Below, piece by piece: positions 43,737-52,914 of a DNA stretch of 64,000 bases (position 1 is the first letter of the stretch; each line of letters starts with the position of its first letter). Both the position numbers and the translations under genes were made by a program. Origin of the DNA: Clostridium sp. 'White wine YQ' (GTDB lineage: Bacteria; Bacillota; Clostridia; Clostridiales; Clostridiaceae); contig NZ_JAQYUU010000001.1 of the NCBI RefSeq assembly GCF_028728205.1, positions 1,291,318 through 1,355,317 of the forward strand. Direction: 5' to 3'. Under the pieces are notes generated by a model. The model ran no database searches. It had not been told where the DNA came from and saw nothing but the letters and a program-made list of their open reading frames with translations.

Positions 43737-44186
43737 CTATTTACTCCAATTAAATATTCCCTTAGATGATAATTCGCTTTTCAATTCATTTGTTACTTCA
43801 ACATTTGAAGGTGATAGTATATATACCCCTTTTTCAACTTCTTGAAGTTCCCCAGCTAATGCAAAACATGCACCAGAAACGAAATCTAATAGTCTTTGTG
43901 CAATTTTAGTTTCAAGAGCAGTAGAGTTTATAACTACTATTCTTCTTGCTTTTAATGCCTCACAAATTTCAGTAGCATCATCATATACTGTAGGTTTTTT
44001 AATTGTTACCTTTGCTGAAGAAGAAGTATGTATATTAACTACTTTATTACTCTTTTTATTAGAGATAATTGGTTCAACTTCTTCCACCTCATCCATTAAT
44101 TCATCATCTTCAAAATCTTCGTATTCGTCATCATATTCTCCAAATCCGAATAATCCTTTTACTTTATCAACCATTTTAGCTGCCAT
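43737..44186 (-). CDS. sepF: Cell division protein SepF
   Basis: 149 residues. An N-terminal amphipathic membrane-targeting helix ([20 protein letters not shown]) and an acidic linker precede the SepF core (about 65-145) with [23 protein letters not shown] and [20 protein letters not shown]. SepF bundles FtsZ and tethers the Z ring to the membrane, often replacing FtsA. AGGAGG lies near the ATG. No ftsA or ftsZ gene is in this window. Confidence 0.95.
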   Translation of the reverse strand: MAAKMVDKVKGLFGFGEYDDEYEDFEDDELMDEVEEVEPIISNKKSNKVVNIHTSSSAKVTIKKPTVYDDATEICEALKARRIVVINSTALETKIAQRLLDFVSGACFALAGELQEVEKGVYILSPSNVEVTNELKSELSSKGIFNWSK

Positions 44187-44200
44187 CTTTTATTTACCTC

Positions 44201-44860
44201 CTAATTATATATTCTTTGGCCGAATATTCCTTCACCGATTCTAACCATATTACTGCCTTCTTCAATTGCAGTTTTATAGTCTTTAGTCATTCCCATTGAA
44301 AGATATTCCATTTGTACATTTTTGTAATTCTTTTCACTTAGGACATTCCAAATTCCCTTTGTTTTTCTAAAGTAGAGCCTATTACTTTCTACATCTCCTT
44401 TTGGTATTATTACCATAATCCCTAAGGCTTTAACATAGTTACACTTTTCAATTTCTTCAATGATATTTTCAATATCCTCTTCAAAAATACCTGTTTTACT
44501 TTCCTCTTTACCAATATTTATCTGAATAAGAACTTTTGCAATCATATTTTCAGCACTATATACCTTTTCAATTTGATGCAAAAGCTTAATTGAGTCGAGC
44601 GAATGTATTAAGTGTACTTTTCCAACAAGGTATTTAACTTTATTGGTTTGAAGATGTCCTATGAGATGCCATCTAACATCCTTATGAAATCTATCGTACT
44701 TTTCCATAAGTTCTTGAACTTTGTTTTCTCCAAAATCTCTCATTCCACATTCATATGCATCTTCTAAATCTTGTAATGGTTTAGTTTTTGATACGGCTAT
44801 AAGTGTTACTTCATCTGGTATTTCCTTTTGTATACTTAATATATTTTGTCTTATACTCAA
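44201..44860 (-). CDS. PLP homeostasis protein YggS/YlmE
   Basis: 219 residues, alanine-racemase-like TIM barrel that binds pyridoxal phosphate without racemase activity. The PLP Lys is in LIAVSKTKPLQDL, and family signatures are RDFGENKVQELMEK and WHLIGHLQTNKVKYL. C-terminal EYLSMGMTKDYKTAIEEGSNMVRIG closes the site. The start is TTG at 44860 with AGGGG eight bases upstream. First gene of the yggS-sepF-yggT-ylmH-divIVA run. Confidence 0.92.
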   Translation of the reverse strand: MSIRQNILSIQKEIPDEVTLIAVSKTKPLQDLEDAYECGMRDFGENKVQELMEKYDRFHKDVRWHLIGHLQTNKVKYLVGKVHLIHSLDSIKLLHQIEKVYSAENMIAKVLIQINIGKEESKTGIFEEDIENIIEEIEKCNYVKALGIMVIIPKGDVESNRLYFRKTKGIWNVLSEKNYKNVQMEYLSMGMTKDYKTAIEEGSNMVRIGEGIFGQRIYN

Positions 44861-45030
44861 CCTATCAGCCCCTTACCCTAATTATATTCTCCAAAACATA
44901 GCAATTTCCTTCAAATTTACATATTTATTATACTATATAGTAGTGATTTTTTCTATAAATATTATAATATATATAATTCACATTAAAATAACTTTTGCTA
45001 CACCACTTACCTTTTATAGTTAAATGTAGA

Positions 45031-45153
45031 AAAAAAAATCGTCAAGGCGATTAATTCTTTTTTGACTCTTTAGGGAACGCTAGTAAACTCTTAGATTATA
45101 TTCTAAACCTATAATGTTACCTAAACCCTTAAAATATTGTAAATTCCTAAATA
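45031..45153 (-). repeat. Intergenic repeat R2, copy B
   Basis: Core 45045-45153 aligns without gaps to 9405-9513. Ends pair (CTCTTTAGGGAA with TTCCTAAATAG), and CTTAGATTATA is identical in both copies. On the minus strand it ends in AATCG-CCTTGA-CGATT followed by eight or more T, a terminator-like end shared with copy A. It occupies 123 of the 308 bases between yggS and the first DUF881 gene; the rest of that gap is A/T-rich with a TATAAT at 44932 to 44927 before yggS. Confidence 0.75.
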
Positions 45154-45160
45154 GTAAAAA

Positions 45161-45187
45161 AGCACCTTCTACTTAATATAAGGTGCT
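45161..45187 (-). terminator. Terminator overlapping the DUF881 stop codon
   Basis: Stem AGCACCTT / AAGGTGCT around the gene's TAG codon, followed by TTTTTTACT on the minus strand. Confidence 0.8.
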
Positions 45188-45906
45188 AAAAAATTTGGTG
45201 CTATTGATTTTTTTTCAATGGCAGGCAAAGTAATATTTGTTTCTTCTTCAATTACTACCCTTAGCCCTCTGTTCTTTAAAAATCTTAAATATCCATTTTC
45301 ATCCTGAAGAGATTCCTTCATTAACTTCGCATCACCTATAATTTCTACAACAAATGGTGCTGGAAGCTGAACATCATCGATATTTAAAAACGCGGCATTA
45401 CAAATAATAAAGGAGTTTGGTAAAACTCTCTGCTTATTTATAGCTATTGCTTCTCCGCCGGCATTTCTAATTTCATTTACTACATTTGCCATATCTTCAT
45501 CATGAAGTATTTTTAATTTTGTAAGCATTGGATCGTATACTCCATTTTCATCAATGCTTAAATCCCCATCATTTAAAGTTATTTTAAGTCCAGGTCCTGT
45601 TACTGCCTCAAAACCATCAACCATTTTATTTAATTTAAGCTGAGCCTTCAAATCCTCAACTACCTTATCATCTTTTTTTCCAGCTGAAGAATATTCATTT
45701 ATCTTTTGAATAGTCTTATAGTTATCATCTTTTAAGTCACTTACTTCTTTTCTTAGCTTATTTCTTTTCTCAACAGCATCACTATATTCTTTGGTAGTTA
45801 ATTGTATGTTAGATGAAACTTTTGAAAAATTTATGTTTAATGCAATTAGTATTCCAACAATAATTGATGCTATAAAGACAAATATGCTCGATTCATTTTG
45901 CTTCAT
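45169..45906 (-). CDS. DUF881 family protein (YlxW-like)
   Basis: 245 residues: one N-terminal membrane helix (about 7-25, FVFIASIIVGILIALNINFS), a coiled coil (about 35-85), then the DUF881 domain with GPGLKITLNDGD, VVNEIRNAGGEAIAINKQRV and PFVVEIIGDAKLMKESL. The extracytoplasmic domain is usual in the dcw-region DUF881 proteins, whose function is unknown. It pairs with a second DUF881 gene around sbp. Its stop is inside a terminator hairpin, so it ends the ftsQ-DUF881 run. Confidence 0.9.
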   Translation of the reverse strand: MKQNESSIFVFIASIIVGILIALNINFSKVSSNIQLTTKEYSDAVEKRNKLRKEVSDLKDDNYKTIQKINEYSSAGKKDDKVVEDLKAQLKLNKMVDGFEAVTGPGLKITLNDGDLSIDENGVYDPMLTKLKILHDEDMANVVNEIRNAGGEAIAINKQRVLPNSFIICNAAFLNIDDVQLPAPFVVEIIGDAKLMKESLQDENGYLRFLKNRGLRVVIEEETNITLPAIEKKSIAPNFLAPYIK

Positions 45907-45919
45907 AATTAAACCTCCA

Positions 45920-46258
45920 CTAGTGAGATTTTGCTTTTTCTAATAGAAGTCTTCTTATAATTGCAAAATTATCGAATATTCTACCTCCAAAAACAATAAC
46001 TGCTGCTATATATATTGGTATACCTAGTTTATCACCCAAGTATGCAAGTGCAGCTGCCAACGCTGCATTACCAAAAAATCCCGAAATAAAAACATCGGCT
46101 TGAAAGTTCTTTGATAATGTTGCTCTTATAGCTCCAAAAACAGAATCTAAACATGCAAGTATAGCCACAGACATATAAGGTGAAAACTTATCTGGTATAT
46201 TGATTTGAGTAGTTATTCCTATTATAATTCCAACTAGTAATCCTAAAAATGCTATCAT
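45920..46258 (-). CDS. sbp: Small basic protein Sbp (DUF1290)
   Basis: 112 residues with three membrane helices (about 2-22, 26-45 and 58-95). Family signatures IAFLGLLVGIIIGI and YMSVAILACLDSVFGAIRA...DKLGIPIYIAAVIVFGGRIFDN-type motifs are present. Function unknown; found near ftsZ in many Firmicutes. Flanked closely by two DUF881 genes (13- and 12-base gaps). An AAGGGG ribosome site precedes the ATG. Confidence 0.9.
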   Translation of the reverse strand: MIAFLGLLVGIIIGITTQINIPDKFSPYMSVAILACLDSVFGAIRATLSKNFQADVFISGFFGNAALAAALAYLGDKLGIPIYIAAVIVFGGRIFDNFAIIRRLLLEKAKSH

Positions 46259-46270
46259 CTAAACACCCCT

Positions 46271-46993
46271 TTATTGAACAGGTTTTATAAAATTAGTATT
46301 TAAACCTTTTGTACTTTTATTAACGACAATCTGGTCCTCTGGGACAATTTTTTTATTATAATTGTGTAAACTTCCAACCTCTAATGTTCCTCCAAAATTA
46401 AGTATAGATTGTAATTTTGTCTTATCTCCTACTGCTTTAATAGTAATTTCAGTTTTTGGATCAACTTTACCTTCACTGCCAATCCATATATAATTGTTGG
46501 AGAACTTTATTCCTGTTTGAGGAGTTATTCTATAATCATTTATTGATATAGCTTCAGCCCCAGCATAAAGTAAGTTGTTAACTATATGAACTAAATCTGT
46601 CTCACCTAATGCTGTATTATCCATATCATTTTGAGTGGAGAATATATCCTTTTTAGGATTAATATATAAAGTTATACCTGTACCTTTAACGTCAATTGAG
46701 CCAGTAATCATTCTAGTATCATCTAAATCTTTCTTAAGTTGCTTATCTAAATTACTAGAATTTGTTGATGCATCCTCAATTTTCTTTAATTGATCTTGAA
46801 GATCTCCATTACGTTTATTTGCATCATCTCTTTCTTTCTTTAACTGTTCAATTTCAGCTAATACATCTGTTTGATTATAATTTTGTTGAGTAGATTTCTC
46901 CTTATTGCTAATAAGCTTAAACTGATATGATAAAAGGAAGCCTAATAGAGCGCAAACTACTGCTACTGCAAGCTGTGAATATATTTTTTTCAT
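46271..46993 (-). CDS. DUF881 family protein, second copy
   Basis: 240 residues: N-terminal membrane helix (about 7-24, LAVAVVCALLGFLLSYQF), coiled coil (about 40-90, LAEIEQLKKERDDANKRNGD), then DUF881 with GTGITLYINPKKD, VHIVNNLLYAGAEAISINDYRI and TIKAVGDKTKLQSILNFGG. It is homologous to the gene at 45169 but clearly diverged. AGGAGG precedes the ATG, and it follows ftsQ by 10 bases. Function unknown; presumably division- or wall-related from context. Confidence 0.9.
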   Translation of the reverse strand: MKKIYSQLAVAVVCALLGFLLSYQFKLISNKEKSTQQNYNQTDVLAEIEQLKKERDDANKRNGDLQDQLKKIEDASTNSSNLDKQLKKDLDDTRMITGSIDVKGTGITLYINPKKDIFSTQNDMDNTALGETDLVHIVNNLLYAGAEAISINDYRITPQTGIKFSNNYIWIGSEGKVDPKTEITIKAVGDKTKLQSILNFGGTLEVGSLHNYNKKIVPEDQIVVNKSTKGLNTNFIKPVQ

Positions 46994-47003
46994 ACATGAC
47001 CTC

Positions 47004-47759
47004 CTATTCTTCTACGATAATCGGATTTGTATTAAATCTTACATCTATGTAACCCTTTTTCATATTATGACTCTTTAAAATATTTATTGCACTGTTGAGC
47101 TTATTTTGTAAAGTATATTCTGAACCTATTTTAATCATTACTTCACCATAATAAATATTTATATTAGCTGTATCACTTAAATCTAGAAATGAGAATTTTA
47201 TATTAGATGTGTTAGCAGCTAAAAGCTTTCCAAAGGAATCTATTAATTTTTCCATCTTTTCATCTTTAGTAATATAACTTCCTACATTTTTGTTATTTAC
47301 GCTAATACCTTTAAGATTTATTAATGTATCATTTTCCTTTTCATTTTTTATTTCTATTATCTTACCTTCTTCATCTAAAACATAGAATTCCCCATTATCT
47401 TCAATTGAAAATGTTGGCTTCTTTTCTATAATATCTATACTTACTTTATTCGGTAATTTTTTAGTAACCTTTGCTTCTTTAACATAAGCTTCTTTTTCTA
47501 GTTCTTCCTCAATAGTTTGTCTTTTTACCGAAAAAATATTTTTTCCTTTAAAAATATTCAATTTCCCACTTATATAATCTTCTTTTAATATAGGATTTTC
47601 ATTATTATTTTTAACACTTATTTGAGAAATATTAAAAGTTGGAGCTTTTAATAAAAACAAAATAAATAACCCTAAAAATAATATAAATAAGGCTACTAAT
47701 TTTTTTATCTTCTGTTTTTTTCTTCTCACTTCTATATATTTGTTATTTTGTGGTTGCAC
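47004..47759 (-). CDS. ftsQ: Cell division protein FtsQ/DivIB
   Basis: 251 residues from a GTG at 47759, seven bases after AAGGAG; an upstream GTG at 47798 would add 13 basic residues but lacks a good ribosome site. A basic cytoplasmic tail, one membrane helix (about 22-40) and a POTRA domain (about 45-120, FNISQISVKNNNENPILKED) are followed by the FtsQ/DivIB beta domain. It forms a complex with FtsL and FtsB/DivIC at the septum. Ends the set after ftsW. Confidence 0.9.
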   Translation of the reverse strand: MQPQNNKYIEVRRKKQKIKKLVALFILFLGLFILFLLKAPTFNISQISVKNNNENPILKEDYISGKLNIFKGKNIFSVKRQTIEEELEKEAYVKEAKVTKKLPNKVSIDIIEKKPTFSIEDNGEFYVLDEEGKIIEIKNEKENDTLINLKGISVNNKNVGSYITKDEKMEKLIDSFGKLLAANTSNIKFSFLDLSDTANINIYYGEVMIKIGSEYTLQNKLNSAINILKSHNMKKGYIDVRFNTNPIIVEE

Positions 47760-47847
47760 TTGAATTCTCCTTAATTTCCTTTTACTTAATAATATCACTT
47801 TACATTACATATTTCATTACAATTTTCTTAATTTTTAGTTGAAAAAA

Positions 47848-47875
47848 ACTTAACTTTGCAAATGCAAAGTTAAGT
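47848..47875 (-). terminator. Terminator overlapping the spoVE/ftsW stop codon
   Basis: Thirteen-base perfect stem ACTTAACTTTGCA / TGCAAAGTTAAGT, then TTTTTTTC on the minus strand. The gene's TAA is in the stem. Confidence 0.88.
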
Positions 47876-48991
47876 ACTACTTTTTCGTTCAATTTGTCTA
47901 GATATATTTAGCAATATACCCAGTGCAGTCATATTTATAATTAATGACGATCCCCCGTAACTAATTAAAGGAAGTGGCACTCCAGTAACTGGCATAGAAC
48001 CAGTTACAACTGCGATATTAATTAACGCCTGTACTGCTATAATACCTGTTATACCTGTTGCTAACAAGGTACCATAAGTATCCTTAGCTCTCATGGCTAT
48101 GGAAATTCCTCTCCAAACTAAAACCACAAATAAAATTATTATAAAAAGACAACCTATAAGACCTAACTCTTCACCAATAATTGAAAAAATAAAATCATTA
48201 TGTGGCTCAGGCATATATAGAGTTTTTTGTCTTGATTGGCCAAGACCTAAGCCTGTAACTCCTCCTGCACCCAATGCTAAAAATGATTGTATTAACTGAT
48301 ATCCATTATTTGCTGGATCTTTCCAAGGATCTAAGAAGTTTAATAGTCTTTCTCTTCTATATGATTCTGAAAAAATAAAAAATACTCCACCTGCAAAAAG
48401 CACTGGTATTATTGTTGCAAAATCTCTAGGTCTAGCTCCTCCAACAAAAAGCACAATAAGTGTTACTATCATAATAACTGAAGCAATAGATAAATTCTTT
48501 TCTAAAAGTACTGATCCTGCAAAAAAGCCTGAGAAAACGATATAAGGTAATATTCCAGTTTTGAAATTTTTAATACCTTCACCCTTTTTATCAATACTAA
48601 GTGCTAAAAATGCTACTACTGCATATTTCGCTATTTCTGAAGGCTGAAGTGAAAACCCAGGAAGTGGTATCCATCTTTGGGCCCCATTAGTTCCTTCAAA
48701 AAGAAACACAACGTATAGTAAAGGAATTGTTATTATTATTAATGGTACAGTCAATTTCTTAAGTTTGTGATAATCAAATGACATCATGAAAAGCATAGCT
48801 ATAACTCCAACTATAGCGGAAAATCCTTGTTTCTTTAAAAAATACATATTGTCATTAAAATTATACATCGCATAAAAAGATGATGCAGAGTATACCATTA
48901 CTACCCCTATGGCAAGCAAGAAGAATATTACATAAAATAGTATATAATCTATTTGCCCCATCTTAACTGCTGCTTTTTTAATTTTTTTCAT
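47870..48991 (-). CDS. spoVE: SEDS glycosyltransferase FtsW/SpoVE
   Basis: 373 residues, about ten membrane helices, of the SEDS peptidoglycan polymerase family that works with class B PBPs. Family motifs include GFSLQPSEIAKYAVVAFLA, PHNDFIFSIIGEELGLIG and PVTGVPLPLISYGGSSLI. In clostridia the gene at this dcw position may serve division (FtsW) or spore cortex (SpoVE); neighbouring spoVD suggests a cognate pair, but function is not decidable from sequence. GGAGGGTAG precedes the ATG. Confidence 0.88.
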   Translation of the reverse strand: MKKIKKAAVKMGQIDYILFYVIFFLLAIGVVMVYSASSFYAMYNFNDNMYFLKKQGFSAIVGVIAMLFMMSFDYHKLKKLTVPLIIITIPLLYVVFLFEGTNGAQRWIPLPGFSLQPSEIAKYAVVAFLALSIDKKGEGIKNFKTGILPYIVFSGFFAGSVLLEKNLSIASVIMIVTLIVLFVGGARPRDFATIIPVLFAGGVFFIFSESYRRERLLNFLDPWKDPANNGYQLIQSFLALGAGGVTGLGLGQSRQKTLYMPEPHNDFIFSIIGEELGLIGCLFIIILFVVLVWRGISIAMRAKDTYGTLLATGITGIIAVQALINIAVVTGSMPVTGVPLPLISYGGSSLIINMTALGILLNISRQIERKSST

Positions 48992-49011
48992 TCTCTACCC
49001 TCCATGAATTA

Positions 49012-49983
49012 CTAAAGAGAAAGGAACCCAATAAAACATAAAATTAAAGTAATAATTGAAAATACTGTAACTACCTTAGTTTCTTTCCAACCTAATTGTT
49101 CAAAATGATGGTGTATAGGAGCCATCTTAAATACTCTTTTTCCAGTAAGTTTAAATGATGCAACTTGAATTACTACTGATAATGCTTCAAGTACATATAT
49201 ACCACCAATAATCACTATCAAAAACTCAACTTTTAGTAGTAACCCAACAGTTGCAACAGCTCCTCCTAAGGCTAAAGAACCTGTATCCCCCATAAAAACT
49301 CTGGCAGGGAACGCATTAAATCTTAAGAATCCTAAAAGCGCTCCAGCTAAAATCACACAAAAGATTGATAAACTATAGTGGCCTAAATTAAAACTTAATA
49401 TTGATAAAAACGTCATAACTAGTACAGTGATAGAAGTTGCCAATCCATCTAATCCATCTGTTAAGTTTACCGCATTAGTCTCTGATGCAAAATAAAAGAT
49501 TATAAATGGTATGTAGAAAATTCCTATATCAATTTGTGCATTTACAAAAGGTATATTTATTTTAGTACCAACATTCACATATCCATAATAAGCTAATAGA
49601 GAAGATACTAATAATAATAATATCATTTTTTGGTACGCTCTAAGTCCAAGATTATTCTTTCTTATTATTTTTAAAATATCATCCAAGAATCCTATAAAAC
49701 CAAAAGCTACAAAAGCAAGTAAAGCTATAATAGCTTCATCCTTTATATTGCTTATCATAATAAACGTCGCAATTATAGTAGAAAAAATAAATATTAATCC
49801 ACCAATTGTAGGTGTACCAGCTTTTTTTAGATGTGTTCTTGGTCCATCTTCTCTAATATTTTGTCCAAATTTTAACTTATATAATAATTTGATTATTGGT
49901 CCCCCAATTATAGTTGCAATTGCGAAACCCAAGACTATAGCCATAATTATATCTGGATTAAGCATACTTTTCATATTTTCCAT
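49012..49983 (-). CDS. mraY: Phospho-N-acetylmuramoyl-pentapeptide transferase
   Basis: 323 residues, ten membrane helices. It transfers phospho-MurNAc-pentapeptide to undecaprenyl phosphate to give lipid I at the inner membrane face. Motifs: [31 protein letters not shown] with catalytic Asp, [14 protein letters not shown] and the His-rich [19 protein letters not shown] precedes the ATG. Between murF and spoVE; lacks the murD gene that often follows. Confidence 0.96.
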   Translation of the reverse strand: MENMKSMLNPDIIMAIVLGFAIATIIGGPIIKLLYKLKFGQNIREDGPRTHLKKAGTPTIGGLIFIFSTIIATFIMISNIKDEAIIALLAFVAFGFIGFLDDILKIIRKNNLGLRAYQKMILLLLVSSLLAYYGYVNVGTKINIPFVNAQIDIGIFYIPFIIFYFASETNAVNLTDGLDGLATSITVLVMTFLSILSFNLGHYSLSIFCVILAGALLGFLRFNAFPARVFMGDTGSLALGGAVATVGLLLKVEFLIVIIGGIYVLEALSVVIQVASFKLTGKRVFKMAPIHHHFEQLGWKETKVVTVFSIITLILCFIGFLSL

Positions 49984-50007
49984 ATCTTTTCCCCTTTTTA
50001 ATGAACT

Positions 50008-51360
50008 TTAGTTATTAATGGAATGTACTATTTCTTCAAATTTCATCCCTCTAGATGCTTTAATTAAAATACAATCCTCTGAATCAATAAATTCATCTAA
50101 AAATTTTATTAATTCCTCTTTTGATTTAAAACTTCTAATTGAATCCCCAAATCCTTCTTTATAAGCAGTTGAATATTCACCTGTTACTAAAAGTTCATCA
50201 ATCCCAATTTCTTTAGCATATTTGCCAACTTCTTTATGTGCTTCAAAAGACATCTGCCCTAATTCAAGCATTGTTCCTAAAACAGCAATCTTTCTTTTGC
50301 CTTTAGTATTTTTTTGAACATCTAATGCTGCCTTCATTGACTGTGGAGATGCATTATAACAATCATTTATAATTGTTATATCATTTTTTCTTATAAACTC
50401 TAATCTCATTGAAGTTCTTTCTAGATTATTAAGTCCCTTTTTCATTTCTTCAAAAGTAAGACCTAATTCTAATGAGCATGCAATACCTAAAAGTCCATTT
50501 AGGACACTATGTTCTCCAGGTGCATCTATTTTAAATCTACAGAAATTGTCATTATGCCATATCGAGAATTCAACATGTTCCTCCATTAAATGGATCTCAG
50601 CAGCCTTTAAGTCTGATGATTCGTTAACACCACACCTAATTATTCTAAAATTTCTGTCTTTTACAGTATTTAAATACTTGTCTTCAGAATTTAATATTAG
50701 TATACTCTTTTCATTAAAATAATCGGTGATTTCCATCTTAGCCTTTAATATACCTTCTTGAGTACCTAAGTTTTCTATGTGAGAAATCCCTATATTAGTT
50801 ATTACAGAAATATCTGGTCTTGCAGCCTTAGCTAATCTATGAATTTCTCCAAAGTCACTCATACCCATTTCAAGTACTGCTACGTCATATGAATTATCTA
50901 GTTCAAAAATCATTAATGGAACTCCAATTTCATTATTAAAGTTCCCTTTAGTTTTAAAAACCTTAAATTTCTCAGATAATATTGCAGCTATTATATCTTT
51001 TGTAGAAGTTTTTCCTGTTGAGCCGGTTACCCCAATTACCTTTAGGGATAATTTACTTCTATAATACTCAGCTAGATCTAATAATGCTGTTCTAGAATTG
51101 TCAACCTTTATAATACTGCAGTCTATATTTTCATCAAATGTTACATCTTCATCTACTACACATAATTTTGCACCATTTTTAATAGCAGTTCCAATATATT
51201 CATTACCGTTAAAATTCTCGCCCTTTAATGCGAAAAATATACTGTCCTTTTCAATTTTTCTACTATCAGTAGTAATTTTATCAAAAATTTCAAGCGTACC
51301 ATTACTTAAAACTTTTCCATTAACAGCAGTTATTATCTCTTCCAATCTTAATTTTTCCAT
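50008..51360 (-). CDS. murF: UDP-MurNAc-tripeptide:D-Ala-D-Ala ligase
   Basis: 450 residues from the ATG at 51360; an in-frame GTG at 51369 overlaps the ribosome site AGGTGA. Mur-ligase family: P-loop GSTGKTST, central ITNIGISHIENLGT, and C-terminal domain with DCYNASPQSMKAAL and VLGTMLELG. It adds D-Ala-D-Ala to UDP-MurNAc-tripeptide in the cytoplasm. Close to murE (overlapping ribosome site only, 9-base gap). Nothing unusual. Confidence 0.95.
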   Translation of the reverse strand: MEKLRLEEIITAVNGKVLSNGTLEIFDKITTDSRKIEKDSIFFALKGENFNGNEYIGTAIKNGAKLCVVDEDVTFDENIDCSIIKVDNSRTALLDLAEYYRSKLSLKVIGVTGSTGKTSTKDIIAAILSEKFKVFKTKGNFNNEIGVPLMIFELDNSYDVAVLEMGMSDFGEIHRLAKAARPDISVITNIGISHIENLGTQEGILKAKMEITDYFNEKSILILNSEDKYLNTVKDRNFRIIRCGVNESSDLKAAEIHLMEEHVEFSIWHNDNFCRFKIDAPGEHSVLNGLLGIACSLELGLTFEEMKKGLNNLERTSMRLEFIRKNDITIINDCYNASPQSMKAALDVQKNTKGKRKIAVLGTMLELGQMSFEAHKEVGKYAKEIGIDELLVTGEYSTAYKEGFGDSIRSFKSKEELIKFLDEFIDSEDCILIKASRGMKFEEIVHSINN

Positions 51361-51369
51361 TATAATCAC

Positions 51370-52827
51370 CTATCTTCGTTCCAATATTTCTTTTACCACT
51401 TTTCTCTCATCAAAGTCAATTACCTTATCTTTAAGAATTTGGTAAGTTTCATGTCCCTTTCCAGCAATTATAAGTACATCACCATCTTTACAAATAGAGA
51501 TGCCTTTCTCTATTGCATTATACCTATTTTCTATAATTTCATAGTTAGTTGCTTTTAACTCCCTAACGATATCATTAATTATTTCAATAGGTTCTTCGCT
51601 TCTTGGATTATCTGAAGTTACTATAACATAGTCGCATAACCTTGTAGCTATTTCGCCCATTTCTCCACGTTTCTGTTTATCTCTATCTCCACCACATCCA
51701 AAAATGCAGAGTAGTCTATTCTTAGTAAATTTTCTAGCTGTTGATAATATATTTTCTAACCCATCTGGTGTATGTGCATAATCATTTATTATTTCAAAGT
51801 CTTTATTATATTCATACCCAATTCTTTCACAACGACCTGTAACAACAGTTTTCTTTAATGCATTTATAATACTATCCCAACTAATACCTAAAATCCTAGT
51901 AGCTCCAATTGCTCCTAAAGCATTATGAACATTATAATCTCCTGGAATTTGAAGAGATATTTTATGCATATCATTTTTATTTATAACATTGAAGCTTGAA
52001 AGTACACCATCAATAGTGATATTCTTTCCCATAAAATCAGCTTCTTTGTTTATGGAGAAACTTAAGGTTCTTTCCTTCTCACCTTTATTTAAAAGTTCTC
52101 CCATAATTCTTTCTCCGTATTTATCATCCATATTGATGATCTTATAGTATGAGTTTTCGAAAAGCTTATATTTCGCTTTATAATAATTTTCAAAGGTCCC
52201 GTGAAAATCCAAATGATCTCTTGTCAAATTTGTAAATATACCAACATTAAATCTAATACCATACACTCTATCTAACTCTAGTGAATGTGATGATACTTCC
52301 ATAACGCAACATTCTACATCCTCATCTACCATTTGTCTAAATAATTGATGTAATTCATAGGATTCTGGAGTTGTACGTTCAGTCTTTATTTCTTTATTTC
52401 CAATATAATTTGCGATGGTTCCTATTAATCCAGTTTTTATATTTTCATTTTCTAATATTGATTTAATCATGAAAGCTGTAGTTGTTTTTCCGTTTGTCCC
52501 AGTAACTCCAATTAGCTTTAACTTTTCTATTGGGTTTCCAAAATAATTAGCACTAATAATCGCTAAAGCTTTTCTACCATCTTTCACTACAATTTCTGTA
52601 TAGTCAGAATTTATATTTAATTCTTTTTCTGTAATAACAACAGAAGCTCCTCTTTGAATTGCATCAGTTGCAAAGTTATGTCCGTCTACCTTTGTACCTT
52701 TGATACAAACAAACACGTCTCTCTTTGTAACCTTTCTATTATCATACTTCACATCGTTTATTTGGATATTTAAATCTCCTTTTGTAACACAATAATCAAT
52801 ATTACATAGTAGTTTTTCAAGTAACAT
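51370..52827 (-). CDS. murE: UDP-MurNAc-L-Ala-D-Glu:meso-DAP ligase
   Basis: 485 residues. P-loop TGTNGKTT (109-116), SSHSLELDRVYG, ITNLTRDHLDFHG-type segment, and Lys in the YYKAKYKLF carbamylation region. The DNPR motif (406-409) that selects meso-diaminopimelate is intact, so this organism's peptidoglycan should be A1gamma with meso-DAP. AGGGAGTG precedes the ATG. Between spoVD and murF in the dcw cluster. Confidence 0.96.
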   Translation of the reverse strand: MLLEKLLCNIDYCVTKGDLNIQINDVKYDNRKVTKRDVFVCIKGTKVDGHNFATDAIQRGASVVITEKELNINSDYTEIVVKDGRKALAIISANYFGNPIEKLKLIGVTGTNGKTTTAFMIKSILENENIKTGLIGTIANYIGNKEIKTERTTPESYELHQLFRQMVDEDVECCVMEVSSHSLELDRVYGIRFNVGIFTNLTRDHLDFHGTFENYYKAKYKLFENSYYKIINMDDKYGERIMGELLNKGEKERTLSFSINKEADFMGKNITIDGVLSSFNVINKNDMHKISLQIPGDYNVHNALGAIGATRILGISWDSIINALKKTVVTGRCERIGYEYNKDFEIINDYAHTPDGLENILSTARKFTKNRLLCIFGCGGDRDKQKRGEMGEIATRLCDYVIVTSDNPRSEEPIEIINDIVRELKATNYEIIENRYNAIEKGISICKDGDVLIIAGKGHETYQILKDKVIDFDERKVVKEILERR

Positions 52828-52892
52828 AAATACACTCCCTAAATATTATGCTAAAAACATAATCTTAATAACTTATTTTTTTACAAAAGATG

Positions 52893-52914
52893 AGCATGTG
52901 GAAAACCACATGCT
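52893..52914 (-). terminator. Possible attenuating hairpin at the end of spoVD
   Basis: Nine-base perfect stem AGCATGTGG / CCACATGCT just at the spoVD stop. The T run is weak (TCATCTTTTG), so readthrough into murE is likely. Confidence 0.5.
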
